This document shows positions 1 to 13,670 of a stretch of 64,000 nucleotides of DNA, in pieces (position 1 is the first letter of the stretch; each line of letters begins with the position of its first letter). The notes below the pieces were generated by a model, which had not been told where the DNA came from, ran no database searches, and saw nothing but the letters and a program-made list of their open reading frames with translations. The position numbers were made by a program, and so were the translations under genes. This DNA comes from Theropithecus gelada (taxonomy: Eukaryota > Chordata > Mammalia > Primates > Cercopithecidae): positions 83,987,700 through 84,051,699 of the forward strand of contig NC_037673.1 in the NCBI RefSeq assembly GCF_003255815.1. The letters are read 5' to 3'.

Positions 1-640
1 AAAAGTAAGAAGTTGAGAATATCCTGTTATTAGCCAGATATACTGGCTAGACAAGTTTCAGGATTTTTTAGTGATTGCTCAAATATCAACTTCTAAGAAT
101 TTAACATATCTCTACATTTTTAAGAGAGGTTCAATATGCTGTTGAAAGAAAACTTTATGTCTTAGCAGAAAACATCATATCAATTTTTTCAAGAAATAAA
201 TTCTACCTTTGTCTGCCTGATTGAATCAGTTGATCAAAATTTATTTACATTTAAAAAGCAGTTTTGTCATCTACAGTATTCTCACAATGTGCTCATTAGT
301 TCTAAGATTCTAGTTTTCAAACTTGAGACATCCAGAATATTTATTTTTTAAAGAACCCGGGTTCAAGAAGTATAATGCCCTTATTTTCCTATTAATGTTA
401 CTCTGGGTAACAAGTCTGCTAGAATTACTATTAGAAATGAATGCAACAAGAATTGTTCTAACTGCCATTCTTTTGTCTGTATTACACAAATGAATGTCAA
501 GCTTCATCTTTCAGTACTCTAGGATTCCAATGTTACTACTTTATTTTGTTTTGGAGAGGGGTTTGGAGGAAAAAATAAGCTCTAATAATTATGGGAAAAA
601 TATAAGTGAAATAAAGGATTTTTTGGATGTATTAATATAG
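1..640. other. unique AT-rich intergenic DNA
   Basis: I see no gene, recognisable interspersed repeat or RNA gene here. The only open frames are short, stop-rich and uncharacteristic of coding sequence. Confidence 0.6.
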
Positions 641-836
641 CAGAACAGGGCCTGCCTGATACATAGCATGTGCTTATTATGTCCCAAAGAAGGGAAATAT
701 AATATGCAGTGTTTCCCAAACTTATTAGACAACAAAACTCATTTTTTGAGATGCCCTGATTAATATTTTTCAGAATAGGTGCTTAGCACATGGTAGATTC
801 TCAGGAAGTGTTTGAATGAATGAACGAATGAACAAA
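640..836 (+). repeat. weak L2/MIR 3'-end-like remnants
   Basis: Two short stretches (about 645-690 and 770-836) resemble the shared 3' end of MIR/L2: a 'cctgcctgatacatagcatg'-type phrase, then 'gcttagcacatggtagattc' followed by a GAATGAATGAAC tail typical of L2 termini. The match is short and diverged, so family and extent are uncertain. Confidence 0.4.
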
Positions 837-840
837 TTGC

Positions 841-2428
841 ATTTGAGAAGTGCTAACTGATAAGCATACAATTTTATAGAATTTCTCTAAGGTCAGAGGG
901 CGTTTCTAATTTATGTATTCAGATGCCCACTGCATCCAGTAGTTTCCTGTAACCTGTGAATACAAAATAATTATTTGCTATTGTTACTGAAAACAGAAAT
1001 TAAGAAAATTGGTTTTTTAATAATAATACTTTTTTAATGGCATATGAGGAGAGGCTCACTGCCCTTTAAGCCTGTTCACACACAAGCTAGTTTTCAAGGG
1101 TATATAAACATATCTTCACAGTTACCATAGAGAAGTGAGTTTGATCAATGGTACCAAAATGAAAGTGAAGATTGCATCTGAATAATGCATTATTTATGGC
1201 TAATATTTTAATTATCAAAAATATTACAGAAACACATGATCACAAATGGGCTACAGGAAGGATCTGATATACTGAAACATTCTTACTGAGGCCCTCCTTG
1301 GTGGAGAATAGATAGAAACCCCCTCAACTTCATGTCCACATTCTCTCTTTGGTAGCAAACATGAGTGCCAGCTTCAACACCCTGAACCACTGCTCTGAGA
1401 AGATCACAGAATGGACCCAAGTGGATATTTTCTGGCCACCTCTATCTTTCCAGGAAAATGCCCTGGAGTGCACACGCTTCATTACGGCCTTGGCAAAACA
1501 CCAGCATGCACCAGCTGCGTGTGGACTGCTCAGCCCCTGCCTGGTGGAGAGGAATAAAAGTCATCAGTCTTCCTCTGCAGGTTTTCATTAACTCTCTGCT
1601 AATCTAGAGCATTAATTCTTGGACTTCTGGGAAAACAGAGTTGTCTAATCCTAAAATCTTAAAGGCAAACATCTTTCTTTTCAAATCTACTTCTGGAATT
1701 TGTGGGCTTTTGAAAGTAACATTCACAGCAGATTTGAAATATCCACTATTTGTACAGGACAAGTCAATAATGGTGTGAGTTCCATCTATTACCTGTTATC
1801 TGAATGCACCAAATTAGAAGGAAAACTAGAGGGAGCTAGGATGGGGGGCAGGGTGGGAATCTGTTACTTCAGTTAGGTTTACAGGGAGTCCTTGTAAACA
1901 GGGTGCTAAAAAGTGTGTTGGGTTTTTTTTAACCTTTTGTGACACACAACAGAGCTGTGAAATCAGTGAATTAAATAGTTCCAGTCCCCTGGGCACACAT
2001 GAGCAATAGCATAAAAATGGACAGCACCCATTATAACATTACTGTTATGGAGCAGATGGACAGCTTCGGTTTCAGTCTTTTGTCCTTACTTTAGAATGGG
2101 GCAGAACTGGGAAACGACTGTAAATTTTCTCAAAAGAGATGAATAGGAAAGCTGTTAACTTTTTTCTTATTAAAAAAAAGAAACCTGGAAAAATTCCAAG
2201 TTACACATTTTGCAGCTCTTTGACTGCAGTTCTTTAGCTTTTGATGCAAAACATCTGTAGGTGGTTAAGCATTTCCCACCCTCATTCCCCAAAACGGAAT
2301 ATCTCATTCCTGGCAAGACATCCAATGCCTGCAAAGACATATGTTTACCAAACCAGTTCATTGCCATATGTGTGCCAGTTTCTCCAGAGCATGCTGCCTA
2401 TGAGTTGATTGGCTTATCTTAAGAGGCT
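841..2428. other. unique DNA with a GC-richer block at 1330-1610
   Basis: Mostly unique AT-rich sequence. The block at about 1330-1610 is less AT-rich than its surroundings and carries an 80-codon open frame (1349-1591, plus strand). I do not recognise the product, there is no convincing splice or promoter context, and I treat the frame as fortuitous. It could be an old unassigned repeat or conserved non-coding sequence. Confidence 0.45.
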
Positions 2429-2522
2429 CAGAAAGGAGAAATACGAAGGAAACAGAGGTCAAGAAAGAAGTAAAAGATGGGAAGAGAGCAAGAGAGAGGG
2501 AGAAAAAGGGAGGAGGGGAAGA
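2429..2522. repeat. GA-rich polypurine low-complexity tract
   Basis: About 90 bases almost wholly A and G on the plus strand, with irregular AGAGAG and GGGAGAAAAAGGGAGGAGGGG segments. It has no regular unit. Confidence 0.75.
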
Positions 2523-5080
2523 CAATTATTTTTCATTATACTTTGAAAACTTAATCTCTTCATTTTGCAGTAAATATTGATGAGACATTTTGCAGTCATA
2601 TCACAGTTGCTTTTCTACTATTAGGTAATTTCCAAAAACATTGAATGTCAAGATAATGAGGGTACCAAATAGGTGAGCCATCAGATTTGAGGTATGTTGA
2701 CATCTAGTCATCTCCAAATTTAATTCAATGATGAGTGACAGAATTAGCTAATGAAACAAACATTAATAATCACTTGAGTTCAAATTTTAATTTTGGGTTT
2801 AGAAAAGCTTAGCATATTTTAAAATATTCCAAAATAGAACTTTAAATAGAATCTTGCTAGACTCAATGAGTAATTTTAGTGACCAATGAGGGGGAAAATG
2901 GTTATTTACACAATACTTAGGTTTATTGAAATAATTACACATTTTAAGATAATTCTGCAGAATAAGAAAAACTTACCTCTTTAGCAAACAAAAAAGGAAA
3001 TTTTACATTTTATTTTTCAAAAGTTTCTGTCCTGTACATTAATTAAAATATTCTAATTAAAAATATGAAATATCAATAGGGACAAACTGTTGGTCATAAA
3101 TGGCTTTTAAATGTTAATTGACCAATATGTTAATAATCCCCCGAGCATATAACAGTTTTCTTTAAGAGAACTTTACATAAGAAAGATGACTTGAAGCTTT
3201 CAAAGAGGACAAATGTTTGATATAAGTATTAGCTATGAAACTGATATTATTAATGATTCAATTTTGACCCAGCCAAATTACATTATTTGTATTATGAAAC
3301 AATCTGAGAATTTCCAAAGTTTTATCTATCCTAATTTTTCTAACATTTATAACTATTTATAATCAGGATGGACCTGGATAAAGCTTTGAAATAGCAGAAA
3401 TGTATCACCACAAGCAACTTTTATATGTTCCCATAAAGTTTATGTTCTATCTTTGAAAAGTTTCTGCTGTTTAATAAGATTTAGCTTCTTACTTTTAATC
3501 TCATATTGCAGTTGCAAAAAAAAAAAAAAGAAGAAGAAGAAGAAGAAAGATCTAGTACTGCTCTGCATGTTGCAGTGTTGTCATGGATACATAAGTATGG
3601 TACATCACTTCCTCCAATAAGTAAACAAGATTCTCAAAGAGCACTTACGAGGACATACTAACCTTGTAGTATTGTTGGTCACACAGAGCTTTAAATAAGC
3701 AGATGGATTGTGGTTTTAAAATATCACATTTTATTAGAAGAAAAGAAAGACTAGAAGGCATTTTTTTGTATGTGTTCGTTCAACAATTTTAAAGGAATTT
3801 AAAATTGTGTAACTTATTTTCAACTTTCATGTTGCCTATCAATTGTTATATTATTAATAGATAATGTCGTTAAGATGACCAGTTCCTGCTTTCTATGGCT
3901 ATAGTAGTACTTCACAAGTACTAATTACTTATAAAGAGAACAATAAGATGTTCTTTATGTTATATGAGAGACTCAGTAGGTATTTGGAAGATTACTTTTA
4001 ACATCACGGCTTTAATGGTATTTTATATTCATTGTACTTTTTTGCTTTGTTTTGTTTTACTTTTTGCTTCTTTTCTATTGCCTTCAAATGAAATTTTGCT
4101 ATGCATTGCAGTCTAAAAAGCTAAATTTTCCTTACAACAATGAACACAGGTTTTCTTAATTATAACAAATTAGTGTCTTATAATGAGGAGGGAATAGTGA
4201 TTAAAACCTATAAAATTGTATTTCAAAAGAGAAGAAAAAAATACATGGATTATTCAGAATGGGCTATTTAGTTCTATGTATCAAACTTAGCAGGAATGAA
4301 AGTCTGTCCCGTGATTAATTTCACCAACTCATGTAATGGAGAAAATTCTAACAATGGAGATAGCTTAAACTTTAAACACTTTTATCAGACAAAATAATGC
4401 GCAATCATGTCTCTGTGCATCTTGTAAAAAAAACATGCATAATATTTTCATTTGGAAAGTTTTTCCCCTGTGTAGTTATAGGAAGGTTCCAACACAAGTC
4501 AGTTTACATGTATTGATTTCCACTGAGTTGGTTTGTTTGTTTGAATGAATGTATCAGCAATTGCAAAATTATCAAAACATTTATCTAGTGAGTTGCATAA
4601 ACTTTGTTTAAAATAATGCATAAAGTTTCACGAATTAGGAAAAAAAGTGTATTTTATTATAGCCAAGATTGAACTGACATATTAGACTAAAATAGTTTAC
4701 ATTTTGTGCAGCTTTAGAAATTATCTTACTCTAAATCTCATGGCAAAGAATAATCTGGGGGAGAAGGAAAGGGAATGAGGTAAGTACCCTGATAAGGGTA
4801 AAAACCGAGCTGACACACAGATTACAAATGACAAGATTTTGCAACAAATCTGGATCTATACAAAAAATTGCATGAGAAAATAAAAACTTGTTTCTAGTGT
4901 TTCCAAATAGATCTTTCTAAATTTAATCTGTAAAAGGCTGTTTCACTGCAGGCCTGCATAAGAACCACTGCTGTCCCTTGTGGGGACTACCTTATTTCCA
5001 TTTTTCCAGACACATGTTTTCCCCTTTCTCAACTATTTTAAGAATTATAAGTAAGCAGGACTCTAAAATTCAAGTTCAGT
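2523..5080. other. unique AT-rich DNA
   Basis: No gene or interspersed repeat recognised. The only simple sequence is an A-run followed by AAG triplets (3516-3547). Confidence 0.55.
3516..3547. repeat. poly-A then (AAG)n simple repeat
   Basis: A run of 13 A residues passes directly into about six AAG/GAA units. Confidence 0.85.
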
Positions 5081-6140
5081 GTGCAGAGAGTTAATTTAAA
5101 TATGATAACAAATGGCTTTGCTTTTGAAATGAATGTAGCCTGGCAACTTCAACTGGGAACCCTTCTGAGGGCCTCAATTATGTATGCAGCTTCTTTGAGA
5201 AATAGTTTCACACATCTGACCCAAGGACCACTATGTAGTTGCCATGAAATAAAACTGTACGTAGGCATTGTTTCATTGCTGCACCCTCCACACACTGCCG
5301 GCCTCTACTCCCTTCCCCCAGCCCGCACATGCATGTACACACACATACATACACTCACACAAACTCTTTTATTGTCATTCCGCTTCCATTTTTCTAATAG
5401 AGTGAATGTATCAATGTAATTATCATGAGCATAATGGCCCCTGATTACTTTTATTTGCTATAAAAATATTCTGATTCTAATTGCCAAACTGTTCCGGTCA
5501 AAATCAGGAGTGGGAAACCTACGAGATAAGTAAAGGGTTAAACCACCCACACCATTTCAATTTTTTTCAAAATGGCTGCTTTGTCTGTGTGCATACACCA
5601 ATAGCAAATGTCCTTCTGTTATTGTACAGCCAATTTGATGTGTCAAGTATTCATATGCTAATAGCGGTACAGTTTCTCACTTTTTCACAGATAAATGGTA
5701 AAGATTGTTACAGACAGTGAAACACAAGAATAAACAGCTTTTATTTCAGACGCGATAAATTACTTTCCATTCAAATAACATGCGACACACGCTGCTGACC
5801 ATTTTGTTTCTATTCACTGTTAGTTTGCCTTCTGGGTGTGTTTTTTTAGAATAGTTTGAAAATATTTAACAGATATGGACAGAGTTGTTACTAATGACTT
5901 GATTGCATTAATTTGCATTGTAGTCATTTCATCACTCGAAGTTCATTTTTATGCTCAGTTATTACAGTGGGAGAAAGTTTGATGGAAAATCTGACACTGT
6001 TTCCCTAACATGGTACAATCAAGTCTTTTTAAAGCTTGGTAATGACAGTATTTGAAGAATGGATATCTTCCTTTCCAGGTTAGCAGAAGTGTCATTCAGT
6101 AAATAAAATCCCTTGCTAAGAGTATCACCTAAAAAAAGAC
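5081..6140. promoter_or_regulatory. candidate conserved non-coding block
   Basis: A long stretch with no recognisable transposon, high local complexity, scattered CpGs and many homeodomain/octamer-like cores (TAAT, TTTATTG, ATTTGCAT), for example around 5440-5500, 5600-5780 and 5900-5960. Open frames at 5081-5419 and 5481-5720 are short and unrecognised. The regulatory reading is inference from texture only; no conservation data are available here. Confidence 0.3.
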
Positions 6141-8929
6141 ACTTGAATGAAATGTACGTTGTTCTGTCAGAACAAAGTGAAACCACTTTGGTTTTCTAAG
6201 ACATAAATACGTCCTTTTAGAAAGGCTGAGTAGGTTAAATATATATGATTAAAGCGTACACTTATTGCTAGGGTAGACAAATTAATGCAAAGATGAGGGT
6301 GGGGGAGGGGACTGAAGTATGAGAGAGAATTAACCAGTCCTTAAAGAAATATTTTTAAAATAATGTACCCATGAACATGCATGCATTGATGACAGTTATA
6401 AATCAAAAGAAACATTTCTGATTTATTTCTCATCAATTTAACAAGATGGGCTTATCTATTCTTGAGTTGCAATACTTTTAGGGACAAAAATTAGAATACC
6501 TAGAAATAAAGCTAATGATTCTTATAGCTACTTCTTAAATTCATCTTATTGTACCTAAATCTTTTGTCTGAGCTTTACATATGATCATTTTTTTTTGTTT
6601 ATATTTGGTCCCCTCTGATGGTTACATATACTTGAATTGCTTGCTTGGATGGGGAAGCACACAAAATAAATAAGTAAACATGAAGAAAAGTAACTTGATT
6701 CATTGCTAGGTTGAAGGATCACATAGAAAAGCTTTCTTTTTTTTTTTTTTTTTTTTTATCCAATTGCTCACAGTTAAGTACAAACACACACATGCACATA
6801 CATATACACAGATACAGACAAAATCAAACTAGAGAATTTTTAGAAGCGCTACCCTGGATCATGCCTTAGGACATTAAGGATTCCAAAGGTAACTATGACA
6901 TCAGGTCAATGAGGCTGCAGCTCCCTAATAGTGTAATCAGCAGATTGTAAATTTTTACATAATTCTAGGACAAAAGCTAGCTATTTTGAAGCAGTCTTAT
7001 AATCTCAGGCCTTTTCTCTGAGCTCCAAAATACCAGAGAAGACTATTGTATCATATCAATGAGGAACAGTAAATGCAAGTGACCAGTTTTATATTAAACA
7101 TGGACAATCAAGAGATTTTTCTACTATAAGGCTACACAAATAAGCTCATAAAACTTATTACCCTTTCTTCCTCTCTAATGCCATTGTTAAAAATACAAAT
7201 TAATAGGATCAACTTCAAATATCTATTTTCAATTCTGCCTTTTATATATGTTACTTTTTTTCTACAGGAAGAGTAGTTAATGGCAGATGAAATACTAATT
7301 TTTACTTTATGGGACACCCATCAAAAAGTGACTGTAAGCTAATTTATCAAAATTGAAATAAAGTAGGACACCAGTAACTATTTCAAGAATTAATTTAAAA
7401 TGTGCTATATGCCACACATGCTGCATTACTCAGAATGTGTTATTAATTTAAATGTTTCTTAACTAATTATAAAGACTAAATGGAGAACTTTTTACCCGTT
7501 GTTTCTTTTTTTCCCCCATCTAGTCTTTTTATCTGTGTAAATACAATTAGGCCTCACTCAGAGCTCTGGGTCTTTGTATTTTCCCTTTTAATTCCTGTCC
7601 TTAGTGTAATTAGCACCTTGGGCACAATCATAGGAATACACACAGGGAGTTTATTTTCACTGACTATTTTGATATTGCTTCTATCACTTTACCCTCAAAC
7701 ACCATTTCCATTTGCTCTGGGAACTTTCTTTCTAAGTACAGAGGTTTAAATCACTAACTCAAATTTTATACCATGGACACACAGTTATATATGGACATAC
7801 AGGACCTGTTCAGAACATGTCAGCTGCACATGATATTTGATCTTTCATCATACACTCGTGCCCATAAACTCCAGGCAAACTTATCTGGGTTAAAGCAGTG
7901 GCATTCTACCTTCACTCACAATTGTTTAAGCATAACTGAGGTTTCAATTAAAAATAAATAGAATGGAGTGCCAGAAGGCCAAAGGGCTGCTAATTGGCTG
8001 GAGGAAACAAGGATTAGAAACGAGGTTTTTGTCTTCTTGCCTCAAAAGGTACAGGTTTTAGGTGTATGTTTTGAAACATCCTGAAGTGTACATTGACTGA
8101 CTAATTTTCAGGAAAGAATTGTAGTTTTCTTTTTCAAGAAGTATGAGAATTATTAGTGTTTTGAGTTTTTGAGTTACTTATACACAACTTTTCTAATTCA
8201 TTTATACTCTCTGCCAAAAGTTTTCGGCCTGTTATTTAAAGGGAAAAGTATTCCATAGACAGTGTGAGCAAGATTTGAAGGGATAGTTAAGTGCCGTGCA
8301 AAGTCACTGAGTTTCTCAATTCCTCCAGTAAAATTATGTTCAGGAACTGAGGATGCACTCTCCGCTTTGAATTGCCTACATCTGTCTGTGGCTACCAGCT
8401 GAATGGGATAGTGTGACACACTCACTTCTTTTTCTTATAATCAAATCAACCATGAGGTGTTTCATGGTATTTTGGTGTAAATGACACTCCACAAAAATAA
8501 ATTATTTTACATATTCATGTTGCCTTGGGTTTTCGTAGAGGTAGCAGTATTTCTAAATATGGTGTCAATATACACTTTAGGCTCTTATTAAACATACAAA
8601 GGAAAATGGAGACTCATGACAATGATCAAAATAAATCATATGGAAAAACCTTACATTAGACCTAAAGTATTGCATATTTTAAGCAAGGAACTTATTTCAC
8701 CTTTATCTAGAAATAGATTTAATTTTGAATTCTATTTCTCCACAGGCTCTATATTACTAAAATATGATGAAATTGTGAATGTTTAATTATAAATTATGTC
8801 TCAAATAAATGAAATGCAGTGTGAATTTTAGTCCCTGAATATTAAGATAAGAAAACATTACCATTAAGGCTGAGTCTACATGTTACATGAAACAAAGAAT
8901 TGAAGCATTATTTGAATCTTGAAAGCACC
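6141..8929. other. unique AT-rich DNA
   Basis: No gene or clear interspersed repeat. Contains a T-run of about 20 (near 6737-6757) followed by a short CA/CATA-rich stretch (6780-6820), and a G-rich patch at 6296-6312. Confidence 0.55.
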
Positions 8930-9110
8930 AAATACACTTCTGAAATATGCAAGGGGCCCCAAGTTATCTGGATAAAGCTCCTCCATATTCACTTCATTTG
9001 CAGAGATACAGCCTGACTGCCTGCATCCAAATGGAATCAATTTAGATTTCCAGTGGTTTGAGGTTTATTAAACACAGTGAACTTAGCAAACATGCATTCC
9101 CCTCAAGTTT
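8930..9110. promoter_or_regulatory. candidate conserved non-coding block
   Basis: Repeat-free sequence of balanced composition with several TAAT/ATTTGCA-like cores and no coding potential. Suggested only by texture, so low confidence. Confidence 0.2.
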
Positions 9111-11159
9111 TCAGGTTGGTATTTTCTGCAACCATCTTTGAAGAAGCAAAATCTCGTAGGCATAGAGGCAAGAGATCGGGTTCCTGGCTGCTTCGCCATA
9201 TACAAAAACGGATGGTTTTGGTGATGTGGGCCATAACATGAAAGTCATGTTTTTTCTACTATTTAGTCAAAGGAATGATGGGTACTGTGAGTCAACAACA
9301 AGCACGGCTACAAAAGAGAGCAGGATTAATGAAAAGAGGATACAGGACTTCTCTGATTGCTCCCACAATGATGCACCACCCTGGATAGCTCATTAGGGTA
9401 CTCAGAAGAACACAAAGCGTCTTTTAAATAAAGCTTCCTTGTTCCAAGAGTGTATTCATCACCTCATGCCTATCCAGGATAGGAGGGCTTTCTCCTTGGA
9501 GTCTGAATGAAACAACCTGTAATCATTTGTATGGAGATGTTGCTAAACGTATTTGTAACCTCAAAGAAGTCTTCATTCACCGGAACAGGGACAACCTCAG
9601 AAGAAATGGATTTTTTCCCAAGGGTACCATTTCTATTTAGCGTGTTAGTACCTTTGTAACCTATTGGATGGAGGACACTGTGGGAATAGCCTGGAGAGAC
9701 TTCCTCCTTTACAAAGAAAAAAGAAATCTAAAGGGATAGGAGCCTTGTGACAACAAAAAAGAAAAGAACAAAAGTGACTCATGTATGTCAAATGGAGCAG
9801 GCACCTAACTAAGCAATAATTACAACTTTGCCCACAATTCTCTCAGACGAGGCAGTCACAGGCTGGATTTTGGCATAGGGTGTTAATGTGTGAAAGTAGA
9901 AGTTGTCTCAAATAGAAGAAAAGCCTAGGAACATAAGGCAGAGCATCGTGACTGCATTATGGCAAAGGCAACAGGGCCTCTTTAGTTAGATGAACTATAC
10001 TCAGTTGTGTCTTGGCTGTGCTGCTTTCTTCTTTTAAGTTTGAAGTTAAAATGCTACAGGATTAGTCTTACCTGCCACAGAGAACAATGTGTCTAAAATG
10101 ACGCAAGCCAGGAGAGCTTTCCTGAATGAATGATGCTATGCTCAATTTACAATAGCTAGAAAATAACAGTAATTATTATAGATGAGGGGAAAACATTGTG
10201 TAGAATGGTGTTGCAAAGTTGTAAACTTCATGAGGCTAGCAAAAATTCCTGCAAAGGTTTTCAAGTTAAAGTGAAACTAAAAGACTTAAATCATTAGAGT
10301 GGTCTTGCGCTCTGGATCTCACGTGTTGTCACATGTGAGAAATCTCAAATGATAAAGTATGTACTTTTGCAAAAGCATCCTGTAGATTTGATTGGAAACT
10401 ATGTTTAGCAATGTTTTGGGGGGCTAGCTGCCCCAATGTACAGTGACAGACTAATCAATTCTTGTTTCTTCATTGTTGAAACTCAGCTAATGAATAGTGA
10501 GCCAGAGCAAACAGTGAGTGAGAACACTTGATGAGGACACAGAATGTAGATACATACACTTTATAAATCATCTTTAGATTGAAGACATTTTACAAATATA
10601 GTTGTTAAAAATAATTATTTAGGACAACATTTTTCAATTGCTCTCATTTTTCGATGAGGTTCAAAGTATGTCTAAAGGAAGAAAGGGTGGAACCTTATCT
10701 ACAAAGAGGGTCTCTCTGACCCTGGACTCTGCTGCTGCTGTTGCTACTGCTGCTGCTGCAGGAATTCCACCTTGCCAGGAAACTATCATGTCCTTTGCCT
10801 TCAGGAAAGAGAGATTTGCAGCCGAACAAGTGCTTTACATTAGCAAAGGGACAAGCTGCAGACTAATCAATGACACTTATTTATCAGCATATACCAACCT
10901 ATACCAGCTTATACCACAATTGGCACACATACTCTTAAGGCAATGTGAAACATGACAGAATAGAATATTTAGTTGTTATTTTGCAATTAGCTTTTACCAT
11001 AATGCAGACTCTAGATGTAACTCTTTCTAAATTTAAACTTTAGTAGAATTTTCCATTTTCATATTAAGAAAATCATAGTTAACTAATCTTTAAAATGTGT
11101 TGCTGCCTAAACATTGGAAAGACTGGAGGATTAAATTCAGTGCTGATAAATGAAACATA
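9111..11159. other. unique DNA with an interrupted CTG tract
   Basis: No gene or interspersed repeat recognised. A 105-codon open frame (10638-10955) spans the CTG tract and encodes an Ala-rich patch because of it. I see no homology, splice sites or promoter that would support it. Confidence 0.5.
10727..10762 (+). repeat. short interrupted (CTG)n tract
   Basis: About 11 trinucleotide units, mostly CTG with TTG and CTA interruptions, ending at CTGCAGG. It is short and interrupted, so probably stable. Confidence 0.85.
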
Positions 11160-11400
11160 ATGTGTTTGTACATATATAGTTATAGTTACAATTATATAGA
11201 CACATATACATGTATATGTACATATAGATATGTAGAAAAAGATATGAAGATAGATATATAGATAGGTAAATATATACACATATAGGTGTATATGTATACA
11301 TATGCATGCATATATGTCTATAACTCTCTACTTATTTATATATATATAGCTACACATCTTGTGTACATACATATATACCCCTTTAATGTTTATCTAATAA
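11160..11400. repeat. AT-rich (TA/CATA/GATA) low-complexity tract
   Basis: About 240 bases of degenerate alternating purine-pyrimidine sequence (TATA, CATATA, TGTATA, GATATA). It contains many small palindromes such as acatatacatgtatatgt. Confidence 0.85.
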
Positions 11401-11616
11401 CTTGAGTGCTTTTATTATATTTTATGCTTATTATTCAGTTAATTCTAGACTGTATTTTTTGCTATATAGAAATTTTAAATAACTAGAGATTCTGTTTCAA
11501 TGACATATTTTAAAGTCTTCAGAAAGGAAAAGAATCAGTATGTATGTAAAAAGGAAGAATATTGGCAACGATTGATTATTTTTATTAAGAAAATAAATCC
11601 CTACTGAGTTCCTAAA

Positions 11617-11812
11617 ACTTGTATTAGTTGCTACTTGGTGTGCATGTTTGTGTGAGTGTTGGTAAGAAATCCTATGCTGACTAATGCCTGAACAATGGAA
11701 ATATATTAGGTTTTAGATGTGCAAATGTTTATTATAACACTGGTATTGGAATAACAATAATACTAGCAACTGTAAATGTGAACTTCCTGCTATTGAAGGA
11801 GGCTTGTAACTT
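11617..11812 (+). repeat. left arm of a 196-base inverted duplication
   Basis: This segment is the reverse complement of 15117-15312 over its full 196 bases without gaps. By hand alignment I count four mismatches (98% identity). Flanking sequences diverge abruptly at both ends. I do not recognise the segment as Alu, L1, MIR, L2, an LTR or a DNA transposon, and it lacks an A-tail or terminal repeats. It most resembles a local inverted duplication of unique sequence. Confidence 0.93.
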
Positions 11813-13269
11813 TAAAGGTTCATAATTTTAAAGAACCATGTGACTTTGAAAGCACAAATAAATTTCCCTTAGACTTTTCTTCTAGCTCAGTGGCAAAAAA
11901 AAAAAAAAAAATTGGCGTATTTTTTCATTATTATTTTAAAGAAATTCTATAGCTAGACTCAGAAAAACTGCCACATTACATTATGGATATCTGAAACAGG
12001 AATACTTCCACCGAGAGGAGATACCTTTCTTAGTGATGTAAGAATTTGCACCAGAGGAAGCACTAAGAGAAAGTGAGGAAGACTAATGGAGAAAAACATG
12101 GATGCTACATATGTGAGTGATTTGTTTAAAGCAGAAGGGAGAAAGGAGTCCACACTCTCACGCAAACACACAGCCCCAAGTTCTTCACACATAACTTTCT
12201 AAAGTATATGTCATGAGAGAGGAATACAACAGGATCACAGCAGGGAAAACGCTGCAAACCCAGAGCTCCATTCTTGCGGGGATAAGAAGAAATCCTGATG
12301 CCTTACCAAACTGACAAAGCACTGGAAAGAGCTGAATGTTGTTAATAGAGATAATTGTCTCAAGTTGTGTTTTTATTAAAATCAATTCTAAGATTGGTAA
12401 AAGATATTTTAAATGCCTAAAATCCTAAATTCTCTTTTGATGTGGGTTGATTTTCGTAACTAATCATCAAGTATTTAAAACTGAATTTAAACCCACTGAT
12501 TAGAACAGTGGAAATGTCTTTCTGAGGCTGGAAGCACATATACTTTGTAAGTGACTTCTTATTAATAACACATTCAAATATAAGAGGCTTTATAACATGC
12601 AAGGTCTTCCAACTAAAAGAGCTTTCCTGTAGGTATCTAATTTAGAGACAGCATTGTTAACAATGTTGACATTTAAGTGGCCATAGCTAAAGCTTTGCAA
12701 AGAACATTCCATTACAATAAATGCAAAAATCTACAACTTTTCTTGGTGTTCAATTTAACAGGATATAAGTATGATGGTTGACAGTGTGAAGGCTGAAACA
12801 ACCTTCATAACTAGAAAGTTTACCTGATAATTTGAAACAAAGACCTCTTAGAGAAAGCCTTCAATAGAACAGGGATACAATAGAAATGGGAGATTTATAG
12901 CATACTCAGTCTACTTTCCTGAGTTCTGTATCTGAGACCAGGGTTAGCAATATAAGCCCACAATTTCTCCTTCACAGAACTAGTCAACTCTCAAGACTCC
13001 AGCCCTAGTCTGCTACAAAACTGACGTAATCAGATTAACCCAACATTTCTATACCTGCGTTGACCTTACCAACCACAGTGCCCTTACCTTTCCCTCTGGG
13101 GGAAAAAAAAATCTTTTTTTCTGACTTCCCTGTATTCCATTTGGATCAGCTGGCAAGTAGAATTAGTTTTTATTTTTTTTAATAACTCATTTCCTAACCT
13201 TTCATCTATTGCTGTCGTTATATTCATTCCAGGACCTTAACAAGTCATATTCAAACTACAGATATTCTA
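11813..13269. other. unique AT-rich DNA in the inverted-repeat spacer
   Basis: No gene or interspersed repeat recognised. There is a poly-A run near 11896-11910 and several short minus-strand open frames of 60-77 codons with no recognisable product. Confidence 0.5.
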
Positions 13270-13670
13270 GAAGTTTTCCTGTCTCTCCACTCCATTCAAC
13301 TCTGAACTCCACTGACAAGTTAATCTCCCAGAACTTCCCTTTTAAGTTGATAATTCTTTTGCTAAAAACACTCAATGTCTGTCCACTCTCTCCTTAGTCT
13401 GGAAAACAATGACTACCACAAGCAACATGTTTCCTATTTCTTCTCATCACCAGTGACTGACTATACCTCACAATGTCCATTTTTCTCTGAAAATGTCTGG
13501 CCATTCCCAGCTCTCCTTTACACAGGCCACTGCCCTCTTATTTCCCATCCTCTTTGCCTTCAACATCTCACCTGAGTATCAATTTCTCCATGGATATTTT
13601 ATTGACAATGTCAGTCTTGACTGTCTTCAATCCTACTTCATACCTAAGCTTCCTCAGGGCAGGGACCTTG
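13270..13670 (+). repeat. L2 LINE fragment
   Basis: Pyrimidine-rich sequence following the L2 3' consensus order: a 'gctaaaaacactcaatgtct' region, then a 'ccattcccagctctccttta'-like stretch, and finally 'cttcctcagggcagggacct', which is the L2 'gagggcagggact' signature. Strongly diverged. The 62-90-codon open frames here (13209-13765) are by-products of this low-stop stretch, not genes. Confidence 0.6.

Noticed and set aside
1349..1591. 80-codon frame in the GC-richer block
   Set aside because: Unrecognised product; no flanking splice signals, promoter or poly(A) context that would make it a gene or an exon.
11160..11400. Tandem TATA boxes / promoter
   Set aside because: Degenerate TA-rich low-complexity DNA; no initiator or downstream gene.
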